DNA from: Caulobacter sp.
GTDB lineage: Bacteria > Pseudomonadota > Alphaproteobacteria > Caulobacterales > Caulobacteraceae
Direction: 5' to 3'
DNA length: 64,000 bases
Assembly: GCA_030680355.1 (NCBI GenBank)
Contig: JAUXVF010000031.1
Location: 558,001-622,000 of the forward strand
Positions 33,349 through 41,170 of the stretch are shown here, in pieces (positions within the stretch are counted from its first letter, which is position 1; the number at the start of each line of letters is the position of its first letter). A model generated the notes under the pieces. That model ran no database searches and was not told the origin of the DNA. It was given only the letters and a program-made list of their open reading frames with translations. The position numbers and the translations under genes were made by a program.

Positions 33349-34728
33349 ATGCCCAACTACGACTACGACCTCTTCGTCATCGGGGCCGGTTCCGGCGGGG
33401 TCCGCGCCGGACGGCTGGCGGCCATGACCGGGGCCCGGGTGGCCGTGGCCGAGGAGCACCGCGTCGGCGGCACCTGCGTGATCCGCGGCTGCGTGCCCAA
33501 GAAATTCATGGTCTACGCCAGCGAGTTTTCCAACCAGGTCAAGACCGCCCGCGGCTTCGGCTGGACGGTGCCCGAGCCGACCTTTGACTGGAAAACCTTC
33601 CTGACCGCCAAGGACATCGAGATCGCCCGGCTGTCGGGCATCTATGTCACCAACCTGCACAAGGCCGGCGCTGACCTGGTGCATGGCCGGGCGGTGCTCA
33701 AGGACGCCCACACCGTCGAGATCCTCGGCGAGCATGCCAAGACGGTGATGGCCGAGAAGATCCTGATCGCCACCGGCGGCCGCCCGACCGTGCCCCAGGA
33801 CCTGCCGGGCATCGAGCACGCCATCACCTCCGACGAAGCCTTCCATCTGGGCGCCTTGCCCGAAAGCATCCTGATCGTCGGCGGCGGCTATATCGCCGTC
33901 GAGTTCGCCGGCATCTTCGCCGGTCTGGGCAGCAAGGTGACGCTGCTCTACCGCGGCCCCAACATCCTGCGCGGCTTCGATGACGACGTCCGCGCCCATC
34001 TGGCCGGTGAGCTCGAGCGGCGCGGCATCACCGTCGTGCTGGGCTGTGAGCACGACCGTCTCGAAAAGACCGCCGCCGGCGTCGTCAGCCATCTCAACAA
34101 CGGCATGAGCTTCACCACCGACCAGGTGTTGTTCGCCACCGGCCGCGCCCCCTATGTCGGCGGCCTGGGGCTGGAGACGGCCGGGGTGGCCCTCAATGAC
34201 AGCGGCGCGATCAAGGTCGATGATTTCTCGAAGACCAATGTCGACAACATCTGGGCCGTCGGCGACGTCACCGACCGCATCAACCTGACCCCGGTCGCCA
34301 TCCGCGAGGGCGCCGCCTTCGCCGAGACCGAGTTCAAGGGCAATCCGACCTCCTTCGACCACGACCATGTCGCCACCGCCGTCTTCTCCCAGCCGCCGAT
34401 CGGCACCGTCGGCATGGGCGAAGCCGAGGCCCGCAAGGCCTTCGGCAAGGTCGACGTCTATCGCGCCATCTTCCGGCCGATGAAGATGACCTTCTACGGC
34501 GGCGAGGAGCGCAGCCTGATGAAGCTGCTGGTCAATCCGGCCACCGACCAGGTGGTCGGCGTCCATATCGTCGGCCCCGACGCCCCGGAGATGATCCAGA
34601 TGGCCGCCATCGCCGTGAAGATGGGCGTCACCAAGGCCCAGTGGGACTCCACCTGCGCCGTCCACCCGACGGCGGCCGAAGAGCTGGTCACCATGCGCGA
34701 GAAATATGCGCCGGCGGAGCTGGGCTAG
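33349..34728 (+). CDS. gor: Glutathione-disulfide reductase
   Basis: This FAD-dependent disulfide reductase keeps glutathione reduced with NADPH. The 459-residue length is typical. The FAD site is FVIGAGSGGVRAGRLAA, the redox disulfide GGTCVIRGCVPKKFMVYA, and the NAD(P)-binding motif LIVGGGYIAVEFAGIFAGLG, with arginine-rich Tyr-Arg-Gly downstream. The second FAD motif is NIWAVGDVTDRINLTPVA and the C-terminal catalytic pair CAVHPTAAEELVT. The partner glutathione enzymes GST (15998) and glutathione peroxidase (45907) are also in the window. Confidence 0.95.
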   Translation: MPNYDYDLFVIGAGSGGVRAGRLAAMTGARVAVAEEHRVGGTCVIRGCVPKKFMVYASEFSNQVKTARGFGWTVPEPTFDWKTFLTAKDIEIARLSGIYVTNLHKAGADLVHGRAVLKDAHTVEILGEHAKTVMAEKILIATGGRPTVPQDLPGIEHAITSDEAFHLGALPESILIVGGGYIAVEFAGIFAGLGSKVTLLYRGPNILRGFDDDVRAHLAGELERRGITVVLGCEHDRLEKTAAGVVSHLNNGMSFTTDQVLFATGRAPYVGGLGLETAGVALNDSGAIKVDDFSKTNVDNIWAVGDVTDRINLTPVAIREGAAFAETEFKGNPTSFDHDHVATAVFSQPPIGTVGMGEAEARKAFGKVDVYRAIFRPMKMTFYGGEERSLMKLLVNPATDQVVGVHIVGPDAPEMIQMAAIAVKMGVTKAQWDSTCAVHPTAAEELVTMREKYAPAELG

Positions 34729-34883
34729 CAGGCCCGCCGCCCGTCGCCCGCCGTCGATATAGACGCCGGCCGGATTAGAGCGCAGGGTGAGTCCATCGCT
34801 AGGAAGGCTTTGGTCGGCGCTGGCGGCTGAGAGACGAGGGTTACGCCTCGCGCTCCCGCCCCCTTAGTCATTGAGCGCCCAGC

Positions 34884-35183
34884 ATGGTCACCTACACGGT
34901 GTTTCCCTTCAAATCGTCCGGCGTCGCGCCCAGCTTCCACAGGATCGAGCAGGCCGACGACGCCCTGGCGGCCGCCGAAAGCCTGAAGATGCTGGCCGAG
35001 CACCGCAGCGCGGTCCGGGTGACGGTCTGGCGGGAGGAAGTTCTGGTCTTCAGCGGCCCTTCCGCCGCCTGCGCCGCCTGGCTGGCGACCTCGCCACGGC
35101 ATCTCGCGCACTGCCCGGCCGTCTCGCCCGCCGATCAGCCGTGCGATGCCGACTGCGGCCGGCTTCCCACCCCGCGAAGCTAG
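34884..35183 (+). CDS. Small protein of unknown function
   Basis: This is a 99-residue frame with ATG start. The first two thirds look protein-like: MVTYTVFPFKSSGVAPSFHR, then EQADDALAAAESLKMLAEHR and VRVTVWREEVLVFSGPS. The last 25 residues are Cys/Pro-rich and less convincing. No family is recognised. It stands alone between gor and another small gene on the same strand. Confidence 0.6.
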   Translation: MVTYTVFPFKSSGVAPSFHRIEQADDALAAAESLKMLAEHRSAVRVTVWREEVLVFSGPSAACAAWLATSPRHLAHCPAVSPADQPCDADCGRLPTPRS

Positions 35184-35244
35184 CGCCCGGCCAGGGCGCC
35201 GGTCCGGGCTGGCGTCGGCGGGCGGAGCGGGCTAACGGCTTGCC

Positions 35245-35574
35245 ATGGCCCGCATCAATCAAAATCCCGAGTTCGATATCGAGGTCGACGGCGACCCCTA
35301 CGTCTGGCGGATTCAGCGCCAGCCGCAGTGGTCCAGCGACAGCAACGCCTTCCAGGGCAAGGCCCTGGCCGTGCGGCACAAGGAGGGCCAGCGCGAGGCG
35401 GTGATCGAGTTCCCGGCCGGCAAACAGCCCAAATACGGCGCCCCGATGCTCAAGCCCGACCAGATCGCGCCGGAGCTGGTGGCGACGGCCATCGCCTCGG
35501 CCATCGCGGCGGGCTGGGACCCGCTGTCGCGCGGCAAGACGGTGGCCATCGTCGTCGACGAGGACGGGGGCTGA
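35245..35574 (+). CDS. Small conserved-looking protein of unknown function
   Basis: This 109-residue soluble protein reads INQNPEFDIEVDGDPYVWRI, QRQPQWSSDSNAFQGKALAV, RHKEGQREAVIEFP and a helical tail PELVATAIASAIAAGWDPLS. The codon use and alternating beta pattern argue for a real gene. No signal, membrane segment or known motif is present. The ATG at 35245 has only a weak ribosome site. It converges with the ACT-domain gene. Confidence 0.72.
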   Translation: MARINQNPEFDIEVDGDPYVWRIQRQPQWSSDSNAFQGKALAVRHKEGQREAVIEFPAGKQPKYGAPMLKPDQIAPELVATAIASAIAAGWDPLSRGKTVAIVVDEDGG

Positions 35575-35583
35575 GGCCTGGCC

Positions 35584-36111
35584 TCAGCCGGCCCGGGCCG
35601 GGGCCAGTGAGATGTCGACCATGATCTCGCCGGAGATGGCCTCCAGCGCCGCCTGCACCGCACCGGCCGTCAGCCCGGCCGGCAGCCGCAGGCGCGCCTC
35701 GGTATGGAACAGCGGCGCGCCGGAATGGGCCTCGGTGCTCAGGCGGCTGTCGAAGGCCTCGATATTGACGTCCAGCCCGCTCAGCACCGCCGTCACCTGA
35801 CGCACGATGCCGGGCCGGTCCTGGCCGACCAGGCTGAACAGCATCGCGTCGCCGCCGCCTTCGCCGGGCGTCTCGACCGCCGGCGCGATGCGCACCTCCA
35901 GCCCCTGGGCGTCCACCGCCTGCACGGCCGCGCGCAGGGCCTCGACCCCCTCGGCCGCGACCTCGACCCGCACCGACCCGACATAGAGCCCGCCCAGCCG
36001 GCTGAGATGACTCTCCAGCCAGTTGCCCCCGGCCGAAAACACCGCGCCCGCCAGCGCCTGGGTCAAACCGGGCCGGTCACTGCCGACGACACTGAGGATC
36101 AAGGTGGCCAT
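35584..36111 (-). CDS. Tandem ACT-domain protein, GcvR-like
   Basis: This 175-residue protein consists of two ACT domains: residues 1-75 (LILSVVGSDRPGLTQALAGA, GGNWLESHLSRLGGLYVGSV) and about 90-170 (LFSLVGQDRPGIVRQVTAVL, VNIEAFDSRL). The layout matches GcvR, an amino-acid-sensing partner of GcvA in glycine cleavage control. A GcvA-like LysR gene is present at 9752-10708, far away. The start is the ATG at 36111; the open frame upstream runs into repeat-rich DNA. Confidence 0.85.
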   Translation of the reverse strand: MATLILSVVGSDRPGLTQALAGAVFSAGGNWLESHLSRLGGLYVGSVRVEVAAEGVEALRAAVQAVDAQGLEVRIAPAVETPGEGGGDAMLFSLVGQDRPGIVRQVTAVLSGLDVNIEAFDSRLSTEAHSGAPLFHTEARLRLPAGLTAGAVQAALEAISGEIMVDISLAPARAG

Positions 36112-36433
36112 GGGCCATTGTTCCGGGCGAGGGCGGGGGGCGTCAATGCGGATGTGTGGGTGACCCCGTTCAACAGTTTTGCCCGCACCCCCTCCGCTCA
36201 TCCCCGCGCAGGCGGGGACCCAGGCTTTTTGCTTCTGGTCGGTTCTCGTAAACGGGGAGGAACGGGGACACTCTCATTTCCGACAGAAACGAGGACAGAT
36301 GGCAGCATCCCAGAAACGGGTACACACACTCTTTATCGATAAGCAGAAAATCGAATATCGATAAAGAGTGTGCGTCCCAGTTTCAAGTTCTTATGATGAT
36401 GTCAAGGGAATCCGGAAATCAGGTGATCAGACC
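36112..36433. other. Repeat-rich gap leading into the AT-rich accessory patch
   Basis: No gene is visible. The gap holds a small palindrome (CCCCGC-gcag-GCGGGG, 36202-36217) of the kind repeated elsewhere, an AACGGGGACACTCTCATTT copy near 36261-36279, and the long inverted repeat described separately at 36325-36372. Confidence 0.6.
36325..36372. repeat. Long inverted repeat of the ACACTCTTTATCGAT family
   Basis: Perfect 16-bp arms (cacactctttatcgat at 36325-36340 and its complement at 36357-36372) enclose a 16-base spacer. The symmetry continues imperfectly to about 28 bp per arm, out to GAAACGGG on the left and CCCAGTTTC on the right. Further copies of the same half-site lie at about 36935-36959 and, with a different tail, at 36261-36279 and 37188-37213. 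Confidence 0.8.
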
Positions 36434-36904
36434 ATGAGATACAAGATCTATATCCTCGCAATATTTTTTCTTACAGTTTCAGTATCAATAAATACGGCAC
36501 TAATTGTTTTTTCCAGAGCGCAAAATCTTCCATCGTGTTCGTTCCGATTCGGTGAGGCATGCGCTACAATTGACCACAATAAAGGCCTCCTCATCGAGAG
36601 CGTAGCCATATCAAAGCAGTTGGAGGGGGAGCGGTATTTGCTTTCTTTGAGGGATTCTTCCGGATCACCTTATGAGATGATTGTGAGCAGAAGCGACGCG
36701 CTAGGGGCAGTGGAGACGCGCCAAACGCGCCAGGCTACTAGATCTCACGTTGAGACATCGATGTGGAATGGTTCGAAAAGTAGTTCTTATACCATTATTG
36801 GATCAGCTCCCGGTGTTACCGTGGTGATCTGCGTAGAATCTTGGCTTTGGAACCAATGTCGCAAATCTGGCTCTCTAACGCGGTTGGTTCCATACCGCGG
36901 ATAG
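36434..36904 (+). CDS. AT-rich orphan protein with one membrane anchor
   Basis: I do not recognise this protein. The 156 residues start with a lone hydrophobic helix (YKIYILAIFFLTVSVSINTA) and continue as a probably periplasmic domain with four cysteines (SCSF, GEACATI, VICVES, NQCRKS) that could form two disulfides. The codon use is strikingly AT-rich (ATA, TTA, AGA) compared with all neighbours, a sign of recent transfer. It sits between GGGGACACAC-type repeats and directly before an RHS fragment. An immunity protein for an RHS-type toxin would fit the context, but nothing in the sequence proves it. Confidence 0.65.
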   Translation: MRYKIYILAIFFLTVSVSINTALIVFSRAQNLPSCSFRFGEACATIDHNKGLLIESVAISKQLEGERYLLSLRDSSGSPYEMIVSRSDALGAVETRQTRQATRSHVETSMWNGSKSSSYTIIGSAPGVTVVICVESWLWNQCRKSGSLTRLVPYRG

Positions 36905-36934
36905 GAGATTTGATGACTAGGAAAGCTTAGGGAA

Positions 36935-36960
36935 AACGGGGGCGCACACTCTTTATCGAC
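36935..36960 (+). repeat. Third half-site of the ACACTCTTTATCGA repeat
   Basis: AAACGGGGGCGCACACTC followed by TTTATCGAC repeats the left arm of the inverted repeat at 36325 in direct orientation, 0.6 kb away. Together they bracket the AT-rich orphan gene. Confidence 0.7.
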
Positions 36961-36969
36961 AACCGATAA

Positions 36970-37060
36970 CTGAGTTCTCGCCGAGTCCACCTTCGGCAAG
37001 ACCATGACCTACGCCTACGACCCGGCGGGCGACCGCACGCGGGTCGGTTTTGTCAGGTTG
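36970..37060 (+). pseudogene. Fragment of an RHS-repeat protein
   Basis: A short frame bounded by a stop at about 36970 reads AESTFGKTMTYAYDPAGDRTRVG. The core TYAYDPAGDRTRV is a classic YD/RHS repeat unit (YDxxGNRTxV). After it the frame goes into unrelated GC-rich sequence, so this is a remnant and not a working gene. RHS proteins are large polymorphic toxins with variable tips. The fragment suggests that an RHS cassette once occupied or recombined here. Confidence 0.65.
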
Positions 37061-37294
37061 ACGGCGACCGGCCGCAAAGCCCCTTACCCGAGAAACATAT
37101 CAGGCAGCGGCTGTCGCAGCCGCCCACGTCCGGTGAGCTTCAGCTCGCAGGTGGCGGAGGGTCGGTCTTCGGATCAGATGGGGCTGGGAAAACGGGGACA
37201 CACACTCATTTCTACAGTGCTGAGCGTGTGTATTCCTGCTTTGGCCCCGCTTTGGCAAATGAGCGGCCCGCCCCACCGCTCTCCCCCCCCAACG
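37061..37294. other. Non-coding remainder of the accessory patch
   Basis: No gene is supported. It contains a GAAAACGGGGACACACACTC copy at 37188-37207, the fourth member of the local repeat family. Confidence 0.5.
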
Positions 37295-37753
37295 TCACCG
37301 CGCGGCGGGCAGCCTGCACTGCTGGACGCCGTCGCGGCGGACGACTGCGCCGTGCCGGGCTGTGCAGGCCCGGGCCGACAGGGCGGCGTCGATCTTGATG
37401 TAGCTGTAGGGATCGGGGGCCCGCTGCAGCTGCGGGCTGGTGAAGTCCCCGGTGGTGTAGGACTGGCCCGCGCCGGTGTCGGCGGCCGGGCCCTTGCCCG
37501 CCGTGGCGGTCGGACCGGTGAAGTCGCCGGTGCTGAAGCCCCAGTCCGCGGCCGGGGCGGGGTCTCCCGCCGGGGTCGGGGCGGAGGCGCGAAGCGCCCC
37601 GCCGGCGGGGGCGTTGGCGGGGGCGCCTCCCCGGGTCTCGGCGGGCGCGGGGCTGTCTTTCCCCGGTCCGCCGGGATCGGCCCCCTGGGCGACCGCCGCC
37701 CCGGCGATCAGAACAGCGCCGACCAGGGCAAGGCTTGCAATGGACGTTTTCAT
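37295..37753 (-). CDS. Exported Ala/Gly/Pro-rich protein of unknown function
   Basis: This 152-residue protein has a signal peptide (MKTSIASLALVGAVLIAGAA, cleavage after AVA). A disordered Pro/Ala/Gly-rich middle contains a repeated motif (GFSTGDFTGP at about residue 73 and SYTTGDFTSP at about 98). The C-terminal piece has two cysteines (LSARACTARHGAVVRRDGVQ, then QCRLPAAR). The xTGDFTxP repeat followed by a small Cys pair is distinctive, but I know no family. The start at 37753 gives the clean signal; the frame extends upstream without sense. Confidence 0.72.
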   Translation of the reverse strand: MKTSIASLALVGAVLIAGAAVAQGADPGGPGKDSPAPAETRGGAPANAPAGGALRASAPTPAGDPAPAADWGFSTGDFTGPTATAGKGPAADTGAGQSYTTGDFTSPQLQRAPDPYSYIKIDAALSARACTARHGAVVRRDGVQQCRLPAAR

Positions 37754-38355
37754 CGTCAGGCTCCTTGAGGGCTCGGCGTCAGAAGACCGTCGGTCGCCGA
37801 GCCGCGCAACCCTAGCACGTCCCATGGCGAAGCAGACGTTTTGCATGATCGCGGCGAGTCCGACGCCTCCCTGGCCCCAAGCGAGACTCCCAAGACCCAT
37901 AATCCCGAGACAACCCGGGACATCGCGAGACAATCGACCCCGCCTTTTCGGCCGGATTCCGCGCTCGCCGCCCGCCCGGCCCGCGCCCGCCGCGCTGCCC
38001 CGGCCGCGCCGCTACACCTGTCCCCACAGGCGCAACCGCCTGTTTTCTCTCACCTCGACCACACCGACCCCCACCCCGGGGGGCGGGGGTATAATCACTG
38101 AAGGGCGCGCTTCAGCATGCCGCCGCCCGGCGCCGAAAAGGGAGCGAACGCGTGAAACGAAGACAGTCGGTCCGCCGCGCCCTTCCGCCGCCGCCCGCAC
38201 ACCCCATCTTCCGCCCTACGCCCTACGCCCTACGCCCTACGCCCCGCCACGCACACCCATGCCCCGGCCGGCCCTGTCCACGCCTTCCAGGCGCATTATT
38301 TTGCCTTCATCCCGGCCATCCTGTATGAGCCTCGGTCCCTTATTGAGTTGAGATC
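37754..38355. other. 600-bp intergenic region upstream of aroG
   Basis: No convincing gene is present. It holds four tandem copies of the heptamer CCCTACG (38214-38241), a perfect TATAAT at 38090-38095 without a recognisable -35 box, and G/C-only runs. A long untranslated leader or small RNA is possible but not shown. Confidence 0.5.
38214..38241. repeat. Tandem heptamer (CCCTACG)x4
   Basis: Four perfect head-to-tail copies of CCCTACG lie about 115 bp before aroG. Such heptamers are prone to copy-number change by slippage. Confidence 0.85.
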
Positions 38356-39729
38356 ATGACCCAGCGTTGGACCCCCGAGTCCTGGAGAGCCAGGCCCGCG
38401 AAACACCTGCCGACCGATTATCCGGACCAGGCGGTGGTGGAGCGCGTCGAAAACGACCTGCGCCGGATGCCGCCGCTGGTCTTCGCCGGCGAGGCCCGGC
38501 GGCTGAAAACCCTGCTCGGCGAGGTCGCCGAGGGACGGGCCTTCCTGCTGCAGGGCGGCGACTGCGCCGAGAGCTTCAAGGAATTCCACGCCGACAACAT
38601 CCGCGACACCTTCCGGCTGATCCTGCAGATGGCGGTGGTGCTGACCTTCGCCGGCGGCAAGCCGGTGGTGAAGGTCGGCCGCATCGCCGGCCAGTTCGCC
38701 AAGCCGCGCAGCGAGCCGATCGAGACCATCGACGGCGTCACCCTGCCGTCCTATCGCGGCGACAACATCAACGGCATGGACTTCAGTGAAGCGGAACGCA
38801 TTCCGGATCCCGAGCGGCTGCTCAAGGCCTATGGCCAGGCGTCCTCGACGCTGAACCTGCTGCGGGCCTTCGCCGGCGGCGGTTACGCCGATCTGCACAA
38901 TATCCACCGCTGGACGCTTGGCTTTGTCGCTGACAGCCCGCTGGGCGCGCGCTACCGCGAGCTCAGCGACAAGATCAGCGAGAGCCTCGACTTCATGGCC
39001 GCCATCGGGGTGACGCCCGAGAGCCATCCCAGCCTGCATCAGGTGGAGTTCTTCACCAGCCACGAGTCGCTGCTGCTGGGCTACGAGGAGGCCATGACCC
39101 GCGTCGATTCCACCTCCGGCGACTGGTACGACACCAGCGCCCATATGCTGTGGATCGGCGAGCGCACCCGTCAGCTGGACGGGGCCCATGTCGAGTTCGC
39201 CCGCGGCGTCAAAAACCCGATCGGCGTCAAGGTCGGCCCGACGCTGGATCCCGACGACCTGCTGCGGCTGGTCGATGTGCTCAACCCGGCCAATGAGCCG
39301 GGCCGCCTGACCCTGATCGGCCGCTTCGGGGCCGACAAGATCGCCGAACGCCTGCCGCGTCTGATGGCGGCGACCAAACGCGCCGGCCGGTCGGTGGTCT
39401 GGTCGACCGACCCGATGCACGGCAACACGCTGAAGGCCTCGAGCGGCTACAAGACCCGGCCGTTCGACCGCATCCTCAGCGAGGTGAAGAGCTTCATCGA
39501 CGTGGCCACGGCCGAGGGCGTCCACCCCGGCGGCGTGCATCTGGAGATGACCGGCCAGAACGTCACCGAATGCATCGGCGGCGCCCGCGAGGTGCTCGAG
39601 GGCGACCTCGGCGACCGCTACCACACCCACTGCGATCCCCGGCTCAACGGCGAACAGGCCCTCGAACTGGCCTTCCTGGTCGCCGAACGGCTGAAGTCGG
39701 CCCGCGATGACCTGCGGGCGGTCGGCTAA
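38356..39729 (+). CDS. aroG: 3-deoxy-7-phosphoheptulonate synthase, class II (DAHP synthase)
   Basis: This enzyme condenses PEP and erythrose 4-phosphate, the first step of the shikimate pathway. The 457-residue size and sequence are of the plant/actinobacterial class II type: [34 protein letters not shown] (metal-binding Cys), [34 protein letters not shown] and [13 protein letters not shown] [18 protein letters not shown] [18 protein letters not shown] block ends the active site ([15 protein letters not shown]). The ATG at 38356 is in family position. Chorismate mutase of the same pathway lies at 9400-9750. Confidence 0.95.
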   Translation: MTQRWTPESWRARPAKHLPTDYPDQAVVERVENDLRRMPPLVFAGEARRLKTLLGEVAEGRAFLLQGGDCAESFKEFHADNIRDTFRLILQMAVVLTFAGGKPVVKVGRIAGQFAKPRSEPIETIDGVTLPSYRGDNINGMDFSEAERIPDPERLLKAYGQASSTLNLLRAFAGGGYADLHNIHRWTLGFVADSPLGARYRELSDKISESLDFMAAIGVTPESHPSLHQVEFFTSHESLLLGYEEAMTRVDSTSGDWYDTSAHMLWIGERTRQLDGAHVEFARGVKNPIGVKVGPTLDPDDLLRLVDVLNPANEPGRLTLIGRFGADKIAERLPRLMAATKRAGRSVVWSTDPMHGNTLKASSGYKTRPFDRILSEVKSFIDVATAEGVHPGGVHLEMTGQNVTECIGGAREVLEGDLGDRYHTHCDPRLNGEQALELAFLVAERLKSARDDLRAVG

Positions 39730-39739
39730 ACCCGGAAAT

Positions 39740-39790
39740 CCTCCCCGCGAAGCCGGGGAGGGGGACCGCCCGAAGGGCGGTGGAGGGGGC
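39740..39790 (+). repeat. Double-hairpin intergenic repeat after aroG
   Basis: Two perfect hairpins in a row: stem 39740-39747/39754-39761 (cctccccg) and stem 39765-39771/39775-39781 (accgccc), followed by GGAGGGGGC. The same two-hairpin layout occurs inside cobA at 11665-11704. It may also serve as the aroG terminator. Confidence 0.75.
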
Positions 39791-39851
39791 GGCGCGCCCC
39801 TCGGCCGCGCGTGGCGTGAAGCGGCGTGTCGAAGGACGCACGCAACCTGGC

Positions 39852-41102
39852 TCAGCCCGGGTGCGCCCGCTTCAAAAACGGCTGCCGCTTCCACATCACC
39901 AGCGAGCGCCACAGCCATTCGAACGGGCCGTACTGGAACCGCGCCAGCCACGGCCGGCTCCACAGCAGGATGAAGGCCCAGACCCCCAGCACCACCCAGT
40001 AGAGCTCGGCGCGGTGCAGCTCGCCATAGAGGCCAAAACCGTAACCGCAGAACACGAACGAGGTGATGATCGAGGTGGTCAGGTAGTTGCTGAACGCCAT
40101 CCGGCCGGCGGCCTCCAGCCGGTTGACCAGCGGCGTCAGGATCCCGGCCCGCACGATCAGCAACAACAGGCTGGCGTGGGCCAGGGCGACGAAGGGGCGC
40201 GGCGCGGCCCCCAGCACCTCCAGCCAGCGGCGCTGCACCGGCTCGAAGTCGACCTGCACCATCGACCAGGCCAGCCAGGCGGTGATCGGGGCGGCGACCA
40301 GATAGCCCAGCACCATCATCGTGGCGTAGGCCCGCGTCGACCAGCGCAGGGTGAAAAAGCCCAGCCGGAACAGGCCCGCGCCGATCAGCATCTGGCCCAT
40401 CGCCTCGGGGACCTCCTCGGTCGGCAGGAAGCCGAACTGAACGATCATCGCCGCCTGGGCCCGGCTCTGCAGCGCCTCGAAGAAGCCGCCCTGCATCAGC
40501 CGGATTTCCTGCTGCCCCATCTCTGGCGGGGCGTTGAGGAACAGCTGGGCGTTCGACCATTCGGCCAGCTGCGACGGCGACGCCGCCCCGGCGGCCACGG
40601 CCGCCTGCAGCGCCTGGAGGTGTCCGGCCTCGAGATAGTTCTTGGCGATCAGGGCCGCCAGGATGGCCGCGCCGAGCCCGATCAGGGTTTTGGGTCCCAG
40701 CTTGCGAAGGGGAAACACCAGAGCCCCGGCGATGGCGTAGCAGACCAGGATGTCGCCGAAGAACAGGAAATAGGCGTGGATCATGCCGAACACCAACAGC
40801 CACCAGGCGCGGCGGTAGTGGGTGGCCGCTGGCCCCGGCGTCCGGCCCTCGGCCCGGTCGGCGATCAGCAGCATGCTGGCTCCGAACAGCATGGTGAACA
40901 GGCCGCGCATCTTGCCGTCGGTCAGGACGAAGTTGATCGCCCAGGCCCACAGGTCGGCGCCCTCATGGCCGCCCCAGTAGGTCGGGGTGATGTAGGCGAA
41001 GGTCGGCAGGCCCATGCCGACGATGTTCATCAGCAATATGCCCAGCACGGCGAAACCGCGCACGGCGTCGATCGACTGATGCCGCGTATTGACCGGACTC
41101 AT
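39852..41102 (-). CDS. DUF418 family membrane protein
   Basis: This 416-residue polytopic protein of the YeiB/DUF418 family starts RHQSIDAVRGFAVLGILLMN. The DxxRGxAxxGI motif is shared with acyltransferase-like proteins. The DUF418 end reads AGRMAFSNYLTTSIITSFVF and GYGFGLYGELHRAELYWVV, then FQYGPFEWLWRSLVMWKRQP. About ten membrane segments are visible. The function is unproven. The gene is preceded by a run of repeat-type sequence (39800-39845) and is followed, on the opposite strand, by aroG. Confidence 0.9.
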   Translation of the reverse strand: MSPVNTRHQSIDAVRGFAVLGILLMNIVGMGLPTFAYITPTYWGGHEGADLWAWAINFVLTDGKMRGLFTMLFGASMLLIADRAEGRTPGPAATHYRRAWWLLVFGMIHAYFLFFGDILVCYAIAGALVFPLRKLGPKTLIGLGAAILAALIAKNYLEAGHLQALQAAVAAGAASPSQLAEWSNAQLFLNAPPEMGQQEIRLMQGGFFEALQSRAQAAMIVQFGFLPTEEVPEAMGQMLIGAGLFRLGFFTLRWSTRAYATMMVLGYLVAAPITAWLAWSMVQVDFEPVQRRWLEVLGAAPRPFVALAHASLLLLIVRAGILTPLVNRLEAAGRMAFSNYLTTSIITSFVFCGYGFGLYGELHRAELYWVVLGVWAFILLWSRPWLARFQYGPFEWLWRSLVMWKRQPFLKRAHPG

Positions 41103-41170
41103 GCCTGTTCCCCCAGCGAGTTGCAGGGGAGGGTGGACCGATCGGCGGTGCTGTCAACGATTCCGGCGCG

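Noticed and set aside
34729-34883. Possible riboswitch or small RNA between gor and the next gene (CTGAGAGACGAGG stretch)
   Set aside because: The GGCTGAGAGAC piece recalls a thiamine-pyrophosphate element, but the other conserved parts are absent and the neighbours have no link to thiamine.
38214-38241. CRISPR-like array
   Set aside because: The (CCCTACG)x4 run is a simple tandem repeat with no spacers; no cas genes are present, and no other regularly spaced repeat was seen in the window.
38158-38340. Possible leader peptide before aroG starting at a GTG near 38152
   Set aside because: The frame crosses the heptamer repeat, has no run of aromatic codons and no attenuator hairpins with a U-tract.
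38296-40950. Open frame of 884 codons on the minus strand across aroG and the DUF418 gene
   Set aside because: It runs antisense to the clearly coding aroG and then in the wrong register of DUF418; residues are Gly/Arg/Ala/Pro-rich without motifs. High GC content produces such frames.
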